A DNA stretch of 64,000 nucleotides. It comes from Pseudoduganella guangdongensis (GTDB lineage Bacteria > Pseudomonadota > Gammaproteobacteria > Burkholderiales > Burkholderiaceae_D). The stretch lies in NCBI RefSeq assembly GCF_009857475.1, contig NZ_WWCJ01000023.1, positions 23,335 through 87,334 of the forward strand, given 5' to 3'. Position 1 is the stretch's first letter. Each line of letters opens with the position of its first letter. Below are positions 24,538 to 33,034 of the stretch, piece by piece. A program made the position numbers and the translations under genes. The notes beneath the pieces are model-generated. The model was not told the DNA's origin and did no database searches. It saw only the letters and a program-made list of their open reading frames with translations.

Positions 24538-26709
24538 TTACTGCGCCGACGGCGCCTCGGCCGGGGCCGGGGCCGCAGCCGGGGCGGCCGCCGGCACCGC
24601 CACCTGCGGCACGGTTGCCGTGGCCGGGGCCACCACTTGCTGCTGCGCGTGCATCGGCGCCATGGTCACCGACAGGATGCCGGTGGCCGGCAGCAGCGGC
24701 ACCAGCAGCAGCGCCACGATGTTGATGATCTTGATCAGCGGATTGACGGCCGGGCCGGCGGTATCCTTGTACGGGTCGCCTACGGTGTCGCCGGTCACCG
24801 CCGCCTTGTGCGCGTCGGAACCCTTGCCGCCATGATTGCCGTCCTCGATATACTTTTTCGCGTTATCCCAGGCGCCGCCGCCGGTGGTCATGGAGATCGC
24901 CACGAACAGGCCGGTGATGATGGTGCCCATCAGCATACCGCCCAGCGCCGCTGGCCCCAACAGCATGCCCACCACGATCGGCACCAGCACCGGCAGCAGC
25001 GAAGGCGCGATCATTTCCTTGATGGCGGACGCGGTCAGCATGTCCACCGCCTTGTCGTACTGCGGCTTGCCGCTGCCGTCCATGATGCCCTTGATATCGC
25101 GGAACTGGCGGCGCACTTCCACCACCACCGCCCCTGCCGCGCGGCCCACCGCCTCCATCGCCATGGCGCCGAACAGGTAAGGAATCAGGCCGCCGATGAA
25201 CAGGCCCACGATCACCATCGGGTTGGACAGGTCGAAGGTGATGCTCTTGCCGACCGACTCCAGCGCGTGGGTATAGTCGGCGAACAGCACCAGCGCCGCC
25301 AGGCCGGCGGAACCGATCGCATAGCCCTTGGTCACGGCCTTGGTGGTATTGCCCACCGCGTCCAGCGGGTCGGTAATGGCGCGCACGGAATCCGGCATGC
25401 CCGCCATTTCGGCGATGCCGCCGGCGTTGTCGGTGATCGGGCCGTAGGCGTCCAGCGCCACCACGATGCCCGCCATCGACAGCATGGAAGTGGCCGCGAT
25501 CGCAATGCCGTACAGGCCGGCCAGTTTGTAGGAAACCATGATCGCCACGCACACCGCCAGCACCGGCCATGCGGTCGCCTTCATCGAGACGCCCAGGCCG
25601 GCGATGATATTGGTGCCGTGGCCGGTGGTGGAAGCTTCCGCGATATGGCGCACCGGGGTGAATTCGGTGCCGGTGTAGAACTCGGTGATGTAGACCATCA
25701 GGCCGGTCAGCACGATGCCGACCACAGTGGCGCCCATCATCTTGTAGCGCATGTCGTCGTCCGGCCAGATCATCCAGGTCACGACCACAAAGCCGATCAG
25801 CGACAGGCCGGCGGCCCACCACAAACCGGTGTACAGGGCCGACATGATCTTCTTGCCCGGCTTGGCCTTGACCATGGAGCAGCCGACGATGGAGCCGATG
25901 ATGGACACGGCGCCCAGCAGCATCGGGTAGATCGCAGCCTGCATCGGCGCAGCGGTGATCATCAGCGCGCCCAGCAGCATGGTCGCGATCAGGGTCACCA
26001 CATAGGTCTCGAACAGGTCGGCCGCCATGCCGGCGCAATCGCCCACGTTGTCGCCCACGTTATCGGCGATCACCGCCGGGTTGCGCGGATCGTCTTCCGG
26101 GATGCCCGCCTCCACCTTGCCCACCAGGTCGGCGCCGACGTCGGCGCCCTTGGTGAAGATGCCGCCGCCAAGGCGCGCGAAGATCGAAATCAGGGAAGCG
26201 CCGAAGGCCAGGCCGATCAAAGGCTTCAGCACATCGTGCAGGTTTTTGCCGGGCGCGGCTTGCGCGATCAGCATCCAGTAGAACAGCGCCACGCCGAGCA
26301 GGCCCAGGCCGACCACCAGCATGCCGGTGATGGCGCCGCCCTTGAAGGCGACGTTGAGCGCTTCGTTCATGCCGACCGAAGCTGCCTGCGCGGTGCGCAC
26401 ATTGGCCCGCACCGACACGTTCATGCCGATGAAGCCGCAGGCGCCGGAGAGCACGGCGCCGATCAGGAAGCCGATGGCAGTGGTGACATCAATTGCCGCC
26501 CCGATGGCTACCAGCAGCACCACACCGACAATGGCGATGGTGCGGTACTGGCGGGCCAGGTAGGCCGCAGCACCCTGCTGGATGGCTGTCGCGATTTCCT
26601 GCATGCGGGCGTTGCCCGCGTCTTGTCGAAGGATCCAGTTGCGCGCCCACAACCCGTAAATCACCGCGAGCGCGCCGCATGCTATCGCGAACCACAAACT
26701 TGCTGCCAT
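24538..26709 (-). CDS. hppA: membrane-bound proton-translocating pyrophosphatase
   Basis: A 723-residue, roughly 16-helix pump that couples PPi hydrolysis to H+ export. The PPi site motif GADVGADLVGKVE and DNVGDNVGDCAGMAADLFE are intact, as are DAYGPITDNAGGIAEM and GDTVGDPYKDTAGPA. GNTTKA carries Lys where K+-dependent enzymes have Ala, so it should be the K+-independent H+-pumping class. The C-terminus has an unusual Ala/Pro/Val-rich tail of about 35 residues after the last helix. Upstream in-frame codons to 27033 pass through a palindromic repeat and are rejected. It follows adk in the same direction. Confidence 0.95.
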   Translation of the reverse strand: MAASLWFAIACGALAVIYGLWARNWILRQDAGNARMQEIATAIQQGAAAYLARQYRTIAIVGVVLLVAIGAAIDVTTAIGFLIGAVLSGACGFIGMNVSVRANVRTAQAASVGMNEALNVAFKGGAITGMLVVGLGLLGVALFYWMLIAQAAPGKNLHDVLKPLIGLAFGASLISIFARLGGGIFTKGADVGADLVGKVEAGIPEDDPRNPAVIADNVGDNVGDCAGMAADLFETYVVTLIATMLLGALMITAAPMQAAIYPMLLGAVSIIGSIVGCSMVKAKPGKKIMSALYTGLWWAAGLSLIGFVVVTWMIWPDDDMRYKMMGATVVGIVLTGLMVYITEFYTGTEFTPVRHIAEASTTGHGTNIIAGLGVSMKATAWPVLAVCVAIMVSYKLAGLYGIAIAATSMLSMAGIVVALDAYGPITDNAGGIAEMAGMPDSVRAITDPLDAVGNTTKAVTKGYAIGSAGLAALVLFADYTHALESVGKSITFDLSNPMVIVGLFIGGLIPYLFGAMAMEAVGRAAGAVVVEVRRQFRDIKGIMDGSGKPQYDKAVDMLTASAIKEMIAPSLLPVLVPIVVGMLLGPAALGGMLMGTIITGLFVAISMTTGGGAWDNAKKYIEDGNHGGKGSDAHKAAVTGDTVGDPYKDTAGPAVNPLIKIINIVALLLVPLLPATGILSVTMAPMHAQQQVVAPATATVPQVAVPAAAPAAAPAPAEAPSAQ

Positions 26710-26813
26710 AAATTGCCCCCTTACGTTATTAGAATCAAAAGCTACAAAACGAACTCGGTACGACCGAACTACGTACTGCAAAACTTTGACGCTGCACGGC
26801 CAGGGGGCCGCGT

Positions 26814-26916
26814 GCGGGAAAAAATGGGGCGGAAAAAGATGGGGACGTACCCCATCTTTCCCGCCTTGCGGGAAAATGGGGTACGTCCCTATTTTTTCCG
26901 CCCCATTTTTTCCCGC
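26814..26916. repeat. 103-bp nested inverted repeat between adk and hppA
   Basis: An imperfect palindrome that begins GCGGGAAAAAATGGGGCGG and ends with its complement. Inside are ATGGGGACGTACCCCAT at 26839-26855 and a mutated inverse, ATGGGGTACGTCCCTAT, at 26876-26892, with a CCCGCC/GCGGG loop. It can form one long hairpin or two side by side, and its A- and T-runs suit a bidirectional terminator for adk. The same 17-nt core occurs at 41776-41792, so this is a dispersed repeat family. Confidence 0.8.
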
Positions 26917-26927
26917 AATGATGTGAT

Positions 26928-27584
26928 TTAGCTGGACAGAGCCGCGAAGGCGCGTTCGCGGATTTCCTCGACTGGACCGACGCCTTCGATCTTGCGGTAT
27001 TTCGGCGCACCAGGCTGGCCCGATTTGGCCCACTCGCCGTAATAGCCGAGCAGCACTTCGGTCTGGTTGTGGTAAACGTCCAGGCGTTTCTTGACGGTTT
27101 CTTCCTTGTCGTCGTCGCGCTGCACCAGGTCTTCGCCGGTGACATCGTCCTTGCCTTCGACTTTAGGCGGGTTGAATTTGACGTGGTACACGCGGCCGGA
27201 AGCCGGGTGGCTGCGGCGGCCGCTCATGCGTTCCACGATCTGGTCGTCCGGTACCGCGATTTCCAGCACGTAGTCGATGGCAACGCCGGCGTCTTTCATG
27301 GCGTCGGCTTGCGCGGTGGTGCGCGGGAAGCCGTCGAACAGGTAGCCGTTGGCGCAGTCCGCGGCTTTCAGGCGGTCTTTGACCAGGCCGATGATGATGT
27401 CGTCGGAAACCAGCTGGCCAGCGTCCATGACCTTCTTGGCGGCCAGGCCCATTTCAGTACCTTCCTTGATTGCCGCGCGCAGCATGTCGCCGGTGGAAAT
27501 CTGAGGAATGTTGTACTTTTCCTTGATGAAGTTGGCCTGGGTGCCCTTACCGGCACCTGGTGCTCCTAACAGAATGAGACGCAT
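26928..27584 (-). CDS. adk: adenylate kinase
   Basis: A 218-residue essential enzyme converting AMP + ATP to 2 ADP. The P-loop is GAPGAGKGTQA at residues 7-17; GDMLRAAI begins the AMP site; DGFPRT is the conserved central motif. GRRSHPASGRVYHV begins a long-form LID without the zinc Cys set. The ATG follows a GGAAC sequence and similarity begins at residue 1. It lies 79 nt downstream of kdsB, enough for its own promoter, and is followed by the 103-bp palindrome. It is a normal housekeeping gene with no oddity. Confidence 0.97.
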   Translation of the reverse strand: MRLILLGAPGAGKGTQANFIKEKYNIPQISTGDMLRAAIKEGTEMGLAAKKVMDAGQLVSDDIIIGLVKDRLKAADCANGYLFDGFPRTTAQADAMKDAGVAIDYVLEIAVPDDQIVERMSGRRSHPASGRVYHVKFNPPKVEGKDDVTGEDLVQRDDDKEETVKKRLDVYHNQTEVLLGYYGEWAKSGQPGAPKYRKIEGVGPVEEIRERAFAALSS

Positions 27585-27663
27585 GAATGTTCCTAAACGA
27601 TTTAATAATAATTTTTTGATGATGCCTTAGCCACCTTGCTAGAAACTTACCACAAAAGTTGAG

Positions 27664-28422
27664 CTATACGCCACTTTTGTAGAAAGCCTGTACACGCTCC
27701 AGGTCTTCCGGTGTATCCACTCCGGCAGCGGGGGCGGAATCGGTCACGTGCACTGCAATCGGGTAGCCGTGCCACAGCACGCGCAGCTGCTCCAGGGCCT
27801 CGATGCCTTCCAGCGGCGACACGTCCAGCGCCGGGTAGGCTTGCAGGAAATCGTTGCGGTAGGCGTACAGGCCGATATGGCGCAGCGGGACATAGCCGGC
27901 CGGCAGGGCCGATTTGTCCTGTGCAAAGGCATCGCGGTGCCACGGGATGGTGGCACGGCTGAAATAGAGGGCGTTATCCTGCTTGTCCAGCACCACCTTC
28001 ACCACATTCGGGTTGAAGGCGTCGGCCGCGTCGTGCAGCGGATGGGCGCAGGTGGACATCGGCACGTCGGCGCCAATGCGGGCGGCGGCGGCTTGCAGCA
28101 GTTGCGGGTCGATCAGGGGCTCGTCGCCCTGCAGGTTGACCACCACCGCTTGCGGCGGCAGGTTCATGGCGCGCGCCACTTCGGCGATGCGGTCGGTGCC
28201 GGACGGGTGGTCGGCGCGGGTCATGCACACTTCCACGCCGTGCTGTTCGCAGGCTTCTTTAATAGAGGCGTGGTCGGTGGCGACGATGATGCGTGCCGCG
28301 CCGGCTTCCCGGGCGCGCTCGGCGACGCGCACCACCATCGGCTTGCCGCCCAGGTCGGCCAGCGGCTTGTTGGGCAGGCGGGTCGAGGCCAGGCGGGCCG
28401 GGATGATGACAATAAACGACAC
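27664..28422 (-). CDS. kdsB: 3-deoxy-manno-octulosonate cytidylyltransferase
   Basis: CMP-KDO synthetase, 252 residues, which activates KDO with CTP for lipopolysaccharide inner-core assembly. The nucleotide-binding start IIPARLASTRLPNKPLAD is diagnostic; VNLQGDEPLIDP holds the metal-binding Asp and HIGLYAYRNDFL is the KDO region. The start is GTG (MSFIVI...), 3 nt after the stop of the Trm112-like gene, so the two are translationally linked. The gene forms part of the exbB-exbD-lpxK-trm112-kdsB operon, placing lipid A phosphorylation and KDO activation together. Confidence 0.96.
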   Translation of the reverse strand: MSFIVIIPARLASTRLPNKPLADLGGKPMVVRVAERAREAGAARIIVATDHASIKEACEQHGVEVCMTRADHPSGTDRIAEVARAMNLPPQAVVVNLQGDEPLIDPQLLQAAAARIGADVPMSTCAHPLHDAADAFNPNVVKVVLDKQDNALYFSRATIPWHRDAFAQDKSALPAGYVPLRHIGLYAYRNDFLQAYPALDVSPLEGIEALEQLRVLWHGYPIAVHVTDSAPAAGVDTPEDLERVQAFYKSGV

Positions 28423-28425
28423 CGC

Positions 28426-28602
28426 TTACTCCGCGGTGTCGGCCAGGGTGCGCGCTTCGTCGGCCCACATGATCGGAATGCCGTCGCGGATCGGGTATGC
28501 CAGGCGGTCGCCTTTGCAAATCATTTCCTGGGCTTTTTTGTCGTACTCCAGAGGGCCCTTGCACACAGGGCAGACCAGGATATCAAGCAGGCGTGCGTCC
28601 AC
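28426..28602 (-). CDS. Trm112-family small zinc-ribbon-like protein
   Basis: A 58-residue protein of the Trm112/UPF0434 (YcaR) family, regularly found between lpxK and kdsB. LLDILVCPVCKGPLEY holds the CPxC pair; the second half has DRLAYPIRDGIPIM, family-typical. I take the GTG at 28602 as start: it gives VDARLLDILV, matching family N-termini, and GGAG lies 8 nt upstream. A longer frame from 28695 would overlap lpxK far more. It overlaps the lpxK 3' end by 20 nt. The family binds and stabilises methyltransferases in eukaryotes and archaea; the bacterial partner is uncertain. Confidence 0.9.
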   Translation of the reverse strand: MDARLLDILVCPVCKGPLEYDKKAQEMICKGDRLAYPIRDGIPIMWADEARTLADTAE

Positions 28603-29659
28603 GTAGTTTCTCCACAATTTGATCGGCCAGCGCCGGGTTGATGCTGGCACTGACTGGAACGACCCATATTCTCGGATCGTTGCGTAATTCTTCAATTTGC
28701 CAGCATTTTACTGCATCCTTCTCCGTCACCAGAATAATGTCGGCCTCTATGGCGGCGAAGGGGCGGTCGTTAAAGTCGTGGTGGTCGGGCAGCGGCAGCT
28801 CCTGCGGCTGCAGGCCGGCGGCGCGCAGCATGGCGAAGAAGCGGCCCGGGTTGCCGATGCCTGCGGCGGCGGCCACTTTCAGCCCGCCGCCCTGCCCTTC
28901 AGCGGCGGCCTGGCGCGCCAGTTCCGCCAGCGGCATGCGCTGGGCGCGCTCGGCCAGCCGCTCCGCGACTGCGCCGGCAAGGCGCATCTGCCACGGCGCG
29001 CCCGGGCCGGAACCCGGGGGCGCGACTGCGGCGGCCAGCGCTGGCGCCAGCTCCGGCGTATTGACCACGGTGAAGTCGCGCCGGCGCGAGGGCGGCTCAC
29101 GCAGCGGCCCGGCGGGCAGCGTCCAGCCATTGCCGACGCCCCGGCCATCGAACAGCACAATCTCGATGTCGCGCGCCAGGGCGTAGTGCTGCAAGCCGTC
29201 GTCGGTAACGATCACGTTGACGCCGGGGTGGGCCGCCAGCAAGGCGCGGCCGGCGGCGGCGCGCCGGCGGCCAACAAATACCGGGCAGCCCGTGCGGGCC
29301 GCGATCAGCACCGGCTCGTCGCCCACCTCGGCGGGCGTCGATGCGGGGCCGACTTCGCGCGGCGCCGCATCCTTGCTGCCGAAACCGCGCGACACGACGC
29401 CGGGGGAAAAGCCCGCCGCCCGCAGCGCGTCCACCAGCCAGATGGTGAGCGGCGTCTTGCCCGTGCCGCCAATGAAGATGTTCCCCACCACGACCACCGG
29501 CACCGGCAGCCGCTCGGACGACGACAGGCCGGCGGCAAAAGCCGCGCGGCGCATACCGGCCAGGCCGCGAAACAGCAGCGACACCGGCCACAGCGCGCAG
29601 GCCAGCGCCCCGCGCCGCAACCACTCGCGCGAGAAGGTCGTCTCCAGGGAAGAGGCCAT
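28583..29659 (-). CDS. lpxK: tetraacyldisaccharide 4'-kinase
   Basis: Inner-membrane-associated P-loop kinase, 358 residues, that phosphorylates the 4' position of the lipid A precursor. The Walker A motif is GGTGKTPL near residue 65, VTDDGLQHY is the conserved DDGLQH catalytic region, and LPDHHDF and VTEKDAVK are C-terminal family motifs. A hydrophobic N-terminal helix anchors it. The start codon touches the exbD stop directly (no gap). Placement with kdsB and ExbBD is the normal betaproteobacterial order. Confidence 0.96.
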   Translation of the reverse strand: MASSLETTFSREWLRRGALACALWPVSLLFRGLAGMRRAAFAAGLSSSERLPVPVVVVGNIFIGGTGKTPLTIWLVDALRAAGFSPGVVSRGFGSKDAAPREVGPASTPAEVGDEPVLIAARTGCPVFVGRRRAAAGRALLAAHPGVNVIVTDDGLQHYALARDIEIVLFDGRGVGNGWTLPAGPLREPPSRRRDFTVVNTPELAPALAAAVAPPGSGPGAPWQMRLAGAVAERLAERAQRMPLAELARQAAAEGQGGGLKVAAAAGIGNPGRFFAMLRAAGLQPQELPLPDHHDFNDRPFAAIEADIILVTEKDAVKCWQIEELRNDPRIWVVPVSASINPALADQIVEKLRGRTPA

Positions 29660-30085
29660 TTACTTGGCCTGGGCCGTCTGCGCCTCGAAGGTCACGCGGT
29701 CGAAGCCGGCGATGCGCGCCGCTTCCATCACGTTGATCACCATCTGGTGCATCGCAAACTGGTCGGCGTTGATCTTCACCACCGGGTTGGCGCCTTTGGC
29801 GGCAGCCTTCATATTCACCGCCAGGCCGGGCACATCGCGGAACGACACCGGGGTGCCGTTCAGGGTGTAGTTGCCCTTGGCATCCACGGTCACGTTCAGG
29901 TCATCCGGCTGCTCCACCGCTTTTTCCGCGTCGGCGGTCGGCAAGGTGATTTTCAGCTCGGTGAACTTGCTGTAGGTGGTGGTGATCATCAGGAAGATCA
30001 GGATCACCAGCAGCACGTCGATGAACGGGATCAGGTTGATCTCCGGGTCTTCGCGCTTCTGGCCGCGGCGGAAATTCATCGCCAT
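29660..30085 (-). CDS. exbD: ExbD/TolR-family biopolymer transport protein
   Basis: A 141-residue inner-membrane protein with one N-terminal helix (about residues 17-40, INLIPFIDVLLVILIFLMIT) carrying the conserved Asp that responds to the proton gradient. The rest is a periplasmic domain. With the ExbB/TolQ-like protein upstream (15-nt gap) it forms the motor that energises TonB or a TolA-like protein. The lpxK linkage is typical of betaproteobacteria and suggests envelope rather than strictly iron-uptake duty. No tonB gene is adjacent. Confidence 0.92.
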   Translation of the reverse strand: MAMNFRRGQKREDPEINLIPFIDVLLVILIFLMITTTYSKFTELKITLPTADAEKAVEQPDDLNVTVDAKGNYTLNGTPVSFRDVPGLAVNMKAAAKGANPVVKINADQFAMHQMVINVMEAARIAGFDRVTFEAQTAQAK

Positions 30086-30100
30086 AGGATCGATCCTCGC

Positions 30101-30706
30101 TTATTTGCGGCTGTTGTGGACCACGTCCACGAACTTGACCGCCTGCTGCTCCATGTCGATGACAAAGGAGTCCACCAGTGCGCGGAAGTGGCGGTAGAAC
30201 ACCAGGGTCGGCATCGCGATCGCCAGGCCGAAGCCGGTGTTGTACAGGGCCACGGAAATACCGTGCGCCAGCTGCGCCGGGTTGGTGCCGGAAGCGTTGG
30301 TGGCGCCGAAGATCTCGATCATGCCGACCACGGTGCCGAACAGGCCCATCAGCGGGGCCAGGGTGGCGATGGTGCCGAGGGTGGTCAGGAAGCGCTCCAG
30401 CTGGTGGGCCACGGCGCCGCCCGCCTCTTCGATGGATTCCTTCATCACATCGCGCGGAGCGTTAACATTTCGCAACGCTGCCGAAAGGACAACACCGAGC
30501 TGGGAGGACTTCTCCAGCTTTTCGATGATGTCAGGCGTGATATTGCCGCTGCGATAAACGCGCACAACTTCGTCCAGCAGGGTCTTGGGAATGATGCGGG
30601 TGCGGCGGAGGTACATCAGGCGCTCGATGATCAGAGCGGTGGCAACAACGGAAGCGATCAGCAGAGGCCAGATTGGCCAGCCGGCGGCCTGGAAAATTGC
30701 GAGCAA
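30101..30706 (-). CDS. exbB: ExbB/TolQ-family (MotA-like) proton channel protein
   Basis: A 201-residue inner-membrane protein with three helices: one N-terminal (about 5-25) and two after a cytoplasmic loop (about 105-130 and 148-175). ATLAPLMGLFGTVVGMIE and the GISVALYNTGFGLAIAMPT helix are the family core that pairs with ExbD. It starts the operon leading into lpxK and kdsB. Its promoter must lie in the first part of the 0.9-kb repeat-filled gap on its upstream side. Length is normal for ExbB in this family. Confidence 0.92.
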   Translation of the reverse strand: MLAIFQAAGWPIWPLLIASVVATALIIERLMYLRRTRIIPKTLLDEVVRVYRSGNITPDIIEKLEKSSQLGVVLSAALRNVNAPRDVMKESIEEAGGAVAHQLERFLTTLGTIATLAPLMGLFGTVVGMIEIFGATNASGTNPAQLAHGISVALYNTGFGLAIAMPTLVFYRHFRALVDSFVIDMEQQAVKFVDVVHNSRK

Positions 30707-30780
30707 GACGTACTCCTGTGAAAGAAATCCTAAACGCGCAATGTAGCTTGTTGGAGCCTATCCGGCAAGTGTGTGCTTTC

Positions 30781-31500
30781 TTCACATTTTCTGTGGACAA
30801 GATTGTTGGCAAGCCGCCCAAGACGCCCTAAGCCCATGATTTGACTATGATTTTTTCTAATGCAAAAAATTTCATCAGCTTTCAAGCAATGGGGTTCTGC
30901 ACATAATCTGTGGACAATATTGTGGGGAATGGTGGCTTTTATATCCTAAGCCATTGATCGGAAAGAGAATTACTCTCAAGCACAAAAAATGCGCACCGGC
31001 ATTTTTCACCCCCCTGGCGCCTGTGCACTTCCCCACATATTCTGTTGATAAGATTGTGTGCAAAGCCATGCTTGAGCACTAAAGTACTTGATTCATAAGC
31101 ACTTTCTTTCCATGCGTAAAAATTCCGCAGTGGATTGTCCACATTTCTTCCTGACCCCAGGACGGACAATTTTTGGGGATTTGCACAAAATCTGTGGACA
31201 ATATTGTGCGCAAGGCTGCCGGAGGTGGGGGAAGTCCTTGATTATCAAGCACTTTCAGTTCATGCTCATTTTTTAGGCAGATTTTTACGCCGTCTTTTTC
31301 CCACAACTTCTGTGGATAAAATTGTTAGCAAGGGACAGACTGGAGTGCCAAGTCCTTGATTTCTAAAATGAAAGTTACCGTGCAAACATTTTCATCACGC
31401 AAGTTTGGGCACGCTCGAGTTCCTCACATATTCTGTGGATATCTTTGTGCGTAACAGCCCGGGGCTATCGCAAAGTCCTTGATCTATAAGGAAATTCATG
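30781..31500. repeat. array of six degenerate ~125-bp repeats with DnaA-box-like motifs
   Basis: This fills most of the gene-free 916 bp between exbB and xseA. Each unit has CACA-N4-7-TCTGTGGAYAA-N1-ATTGTG, then, 43-44 nt after the CTGTGG, a CCTTGAT-like motif. The boxes start at 30792, 30909, 31043, 31193, 31311 and 31434; the matching CTTGAT motifs at about 30834-31477. TGTGGATAA at 31311-31319 is a perfect DnaA-box complement; four others differ by one base. One inverted copy lies at 31135-31143. The region is clearly AT-richer than both flanks. Small minus-strand frames here share only repeat-encoded peptides. Confidence 0.8.
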
Positions 31501-31622
31501 GATTGCCTGCGAATGAAGCATCGCTGTTTACCCTTAATAATCAGATGTTTACAAAAAATGCTTGCGGTATGAAGTGATGTATGACATAAGCATGACCGCT
31601 TTCAAAAAGTGTGGACAGGTCC

Positions 31623-32966
31623 ATGATGAATACCCCCGAACCCAACCAGGTTATCTCCGTTAGCGCCCTGAACCAGGCCGTTGCGCGCCTGCTGGAGCGC
31701 TCTTTCCCCCTGCAGTGGATATCCGGGGAAATCTCTAATTTCACCCGCGCAAGTTCGGGGCATTGGTACTTCACATTGAAGGATGACGGGGCGCAAGTTC
31801 GCGCCGTCATGTTCCGTGGCCGCGCGCAAAACGTGGGCTTTGTGCCGCGCGAGGGCGACAAGGTGGAAGTGCGGGCCCTGGTCACCCTGTACGGGCCGCG
31901 CGGCGACTACCAGATCAATGTCGAGGCGATCCGCCGCGCCGGCGTGGGTTCGCTGTTCGAGGCCTTCCAGCGCCTCAAGGAGCGGCTGGCGGCGGCGGGG
32001 CTGTTCGCGCCGGAGCGCAAGCGCGCGTTACCGTTGTTTCCCCGCACTATTGGCATTGTGACCAGCCCGCAGGCGGCGGCCTTGCGCGATGTGCTGATCG
32101 CGCTGCGGCGTCGCGCGCCGCATGTGCAGGTGGTGCTCTACCCTACCCTGGTGCAGGGCCAGCAGGCCGGCGCGCAGATTGCGGCGGCCATCGATACGGC
32201 GTCGCGCCGGGCCGAGTGCGATGTGCTGCTGGTGGTGCGCGGCGGCGGCAGCATGGAGGACCTGTGGTGCTTTAACGAGGAAGTGGTCGCTTACGCCGTG
32301 GCCAATTGCGCGCTGCCGGTGGTGTCCGGCGTGGGCCACGAAACCGACTTCACGATCTGCGATTTCGCGGCCGATGTGCGGGCGGCAACGCCGACGGCGG
32401 CGGCGGAACTGGCGGCGACGCCGCGCGCCGACTGGCTCGGTTCCCTGCGCGCCGATGCCGCCGACCTGCGCCGCGCCATGCGCCGCGCGCTGGGCGATGC
32501 GGCGCAAACGCTGGATAACCTGCAGCGCCGCCTGCTTAGTCCGACCGCGCGCATCGCGCAGCAGCGCCTGCAGCTGAAGGCTTTGTCCACCGCCATGATG
32601 CACGCCACCCGCAACCCGCTGCAGCAGTCGCGCTTTGGCGTGGACCGCCTGGCGGCGCGGCTGGCGGCGCGCAAGCCGGACCCTGCGTCGGCGCGGGCGG
32701 CCTTGGCGGCCTGGCAGCACCGTGCCGACGCCAGCATGCGCGGCCAGCTGGCGCAGCGGCGCGATGCGCTGAGCGCCCTGTCGGCGCAGCTGGAATTACT
32801 GAATCCCCAGCGCACGCTGGAACGCGGCTACGCCATCGTCACCGATGCCGCGGGTGCGGTGTTGCGCGATCCGGCCCATATCAAGCCGGGCCAGGCGCTG
32901 GGCGTGCGCCTGGCCGACGGCAGCGCCGAAATCGGTGTCGCCAGCGTGCAACCCACGCGGACCTAG
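31623..32966 (+). CDS. xseA: exodeoxyribonuclease VII large subunit
   Basis: The 447-residue catalytic subunit of ExoVII, which degrades single-stranded DNA. An N-terminal OB-fold (about 5-100, with LQWISGEISNF and GHWYFTLKDD) precedes the nuclease core with FPRTIGIVTSPQAAALRD, VVRGGGSMEDLWCFNEE and SGVGHETDFTICDFAAD, then a coiled-coil region and GYAIVTD near the end. ATGs at 31623 and 31626 and a GTG at 31611 compete; none has a strong Shine-Dalgarno. A box-like TGTGGACAG lies just before the start. It reads away from the repeat array; sodB follows 68 nt later. Confidence 0.95.
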   Translation: MMNTPEPNQVISVSALNQAVARLLERSFPLQWISGEISNFTRASSGHWYFTLKDDGAQVRAVMFRGRAQNVGFVPREGDKVEVRALVTLYGPRGDYQINVEAIRRAGVGSLFEAFQRLKERLAAAGLFAPERKRALPLFPRTIGIVTSPQAAALRDVLIALRRRAPHVQVVLYPTLVQGQQAGAQIAAAIDTASRRAECDVLLVVRGGGSMEDLWCFNEEVVAYAVANCALPVVSGVGHETDFTICDFAADVRAATPTAAAELAATPRADWLGSLRADAADLRRAMRRALGDAAQTLDNLQRRLLSPTARIAQQRLQLKALSTAMMHATRNPLQQSRFGVDRLAARLAARKPDPASARAALAAWQHRADASMRGQLAQRRDALSALSAQLELLNPQRTLERGYAIVTDAAGAVLRDPAHIKPGQALGVRLADGSAEIGVASVQPTRT

Positions 32967-33034
32967 CGTTCGTACTACAATAGTGGCCGTTTCGGCATTA
33001 ATACCTTTTTACCCCCCTATTTGAGGAAATATTC

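Noticed and set aside
24475..26931. An 818-codon plus-strand frame opposite the pyrophosphatase
   Set aside because: His/Gly/Arg-rich shadow without motifs; the minus strand carries all pyrophosphatase motifs.
26710..27033. N-terminal extension of the pyrophosphatase by 108 codons
   Set aside because: It translates the palindromic repeat and part of adk; the membrane-helix start MAASLWFAIACG at 26709 is the family N-terminus.
30781..31306. Several minus-strand small frames sharing the peptide TILSTE
   Set aside because: The shared peptide is just the translation of the nucleotide repeat; frames and lengths differ between units and no ribosome-binding sites are seen.
30781..31500. Possible CRISPR array
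   Set aside because: Repeats are long, degenerate and unevenly spaced, with conserved sequence also in the inter-box part; no cas genes are near.
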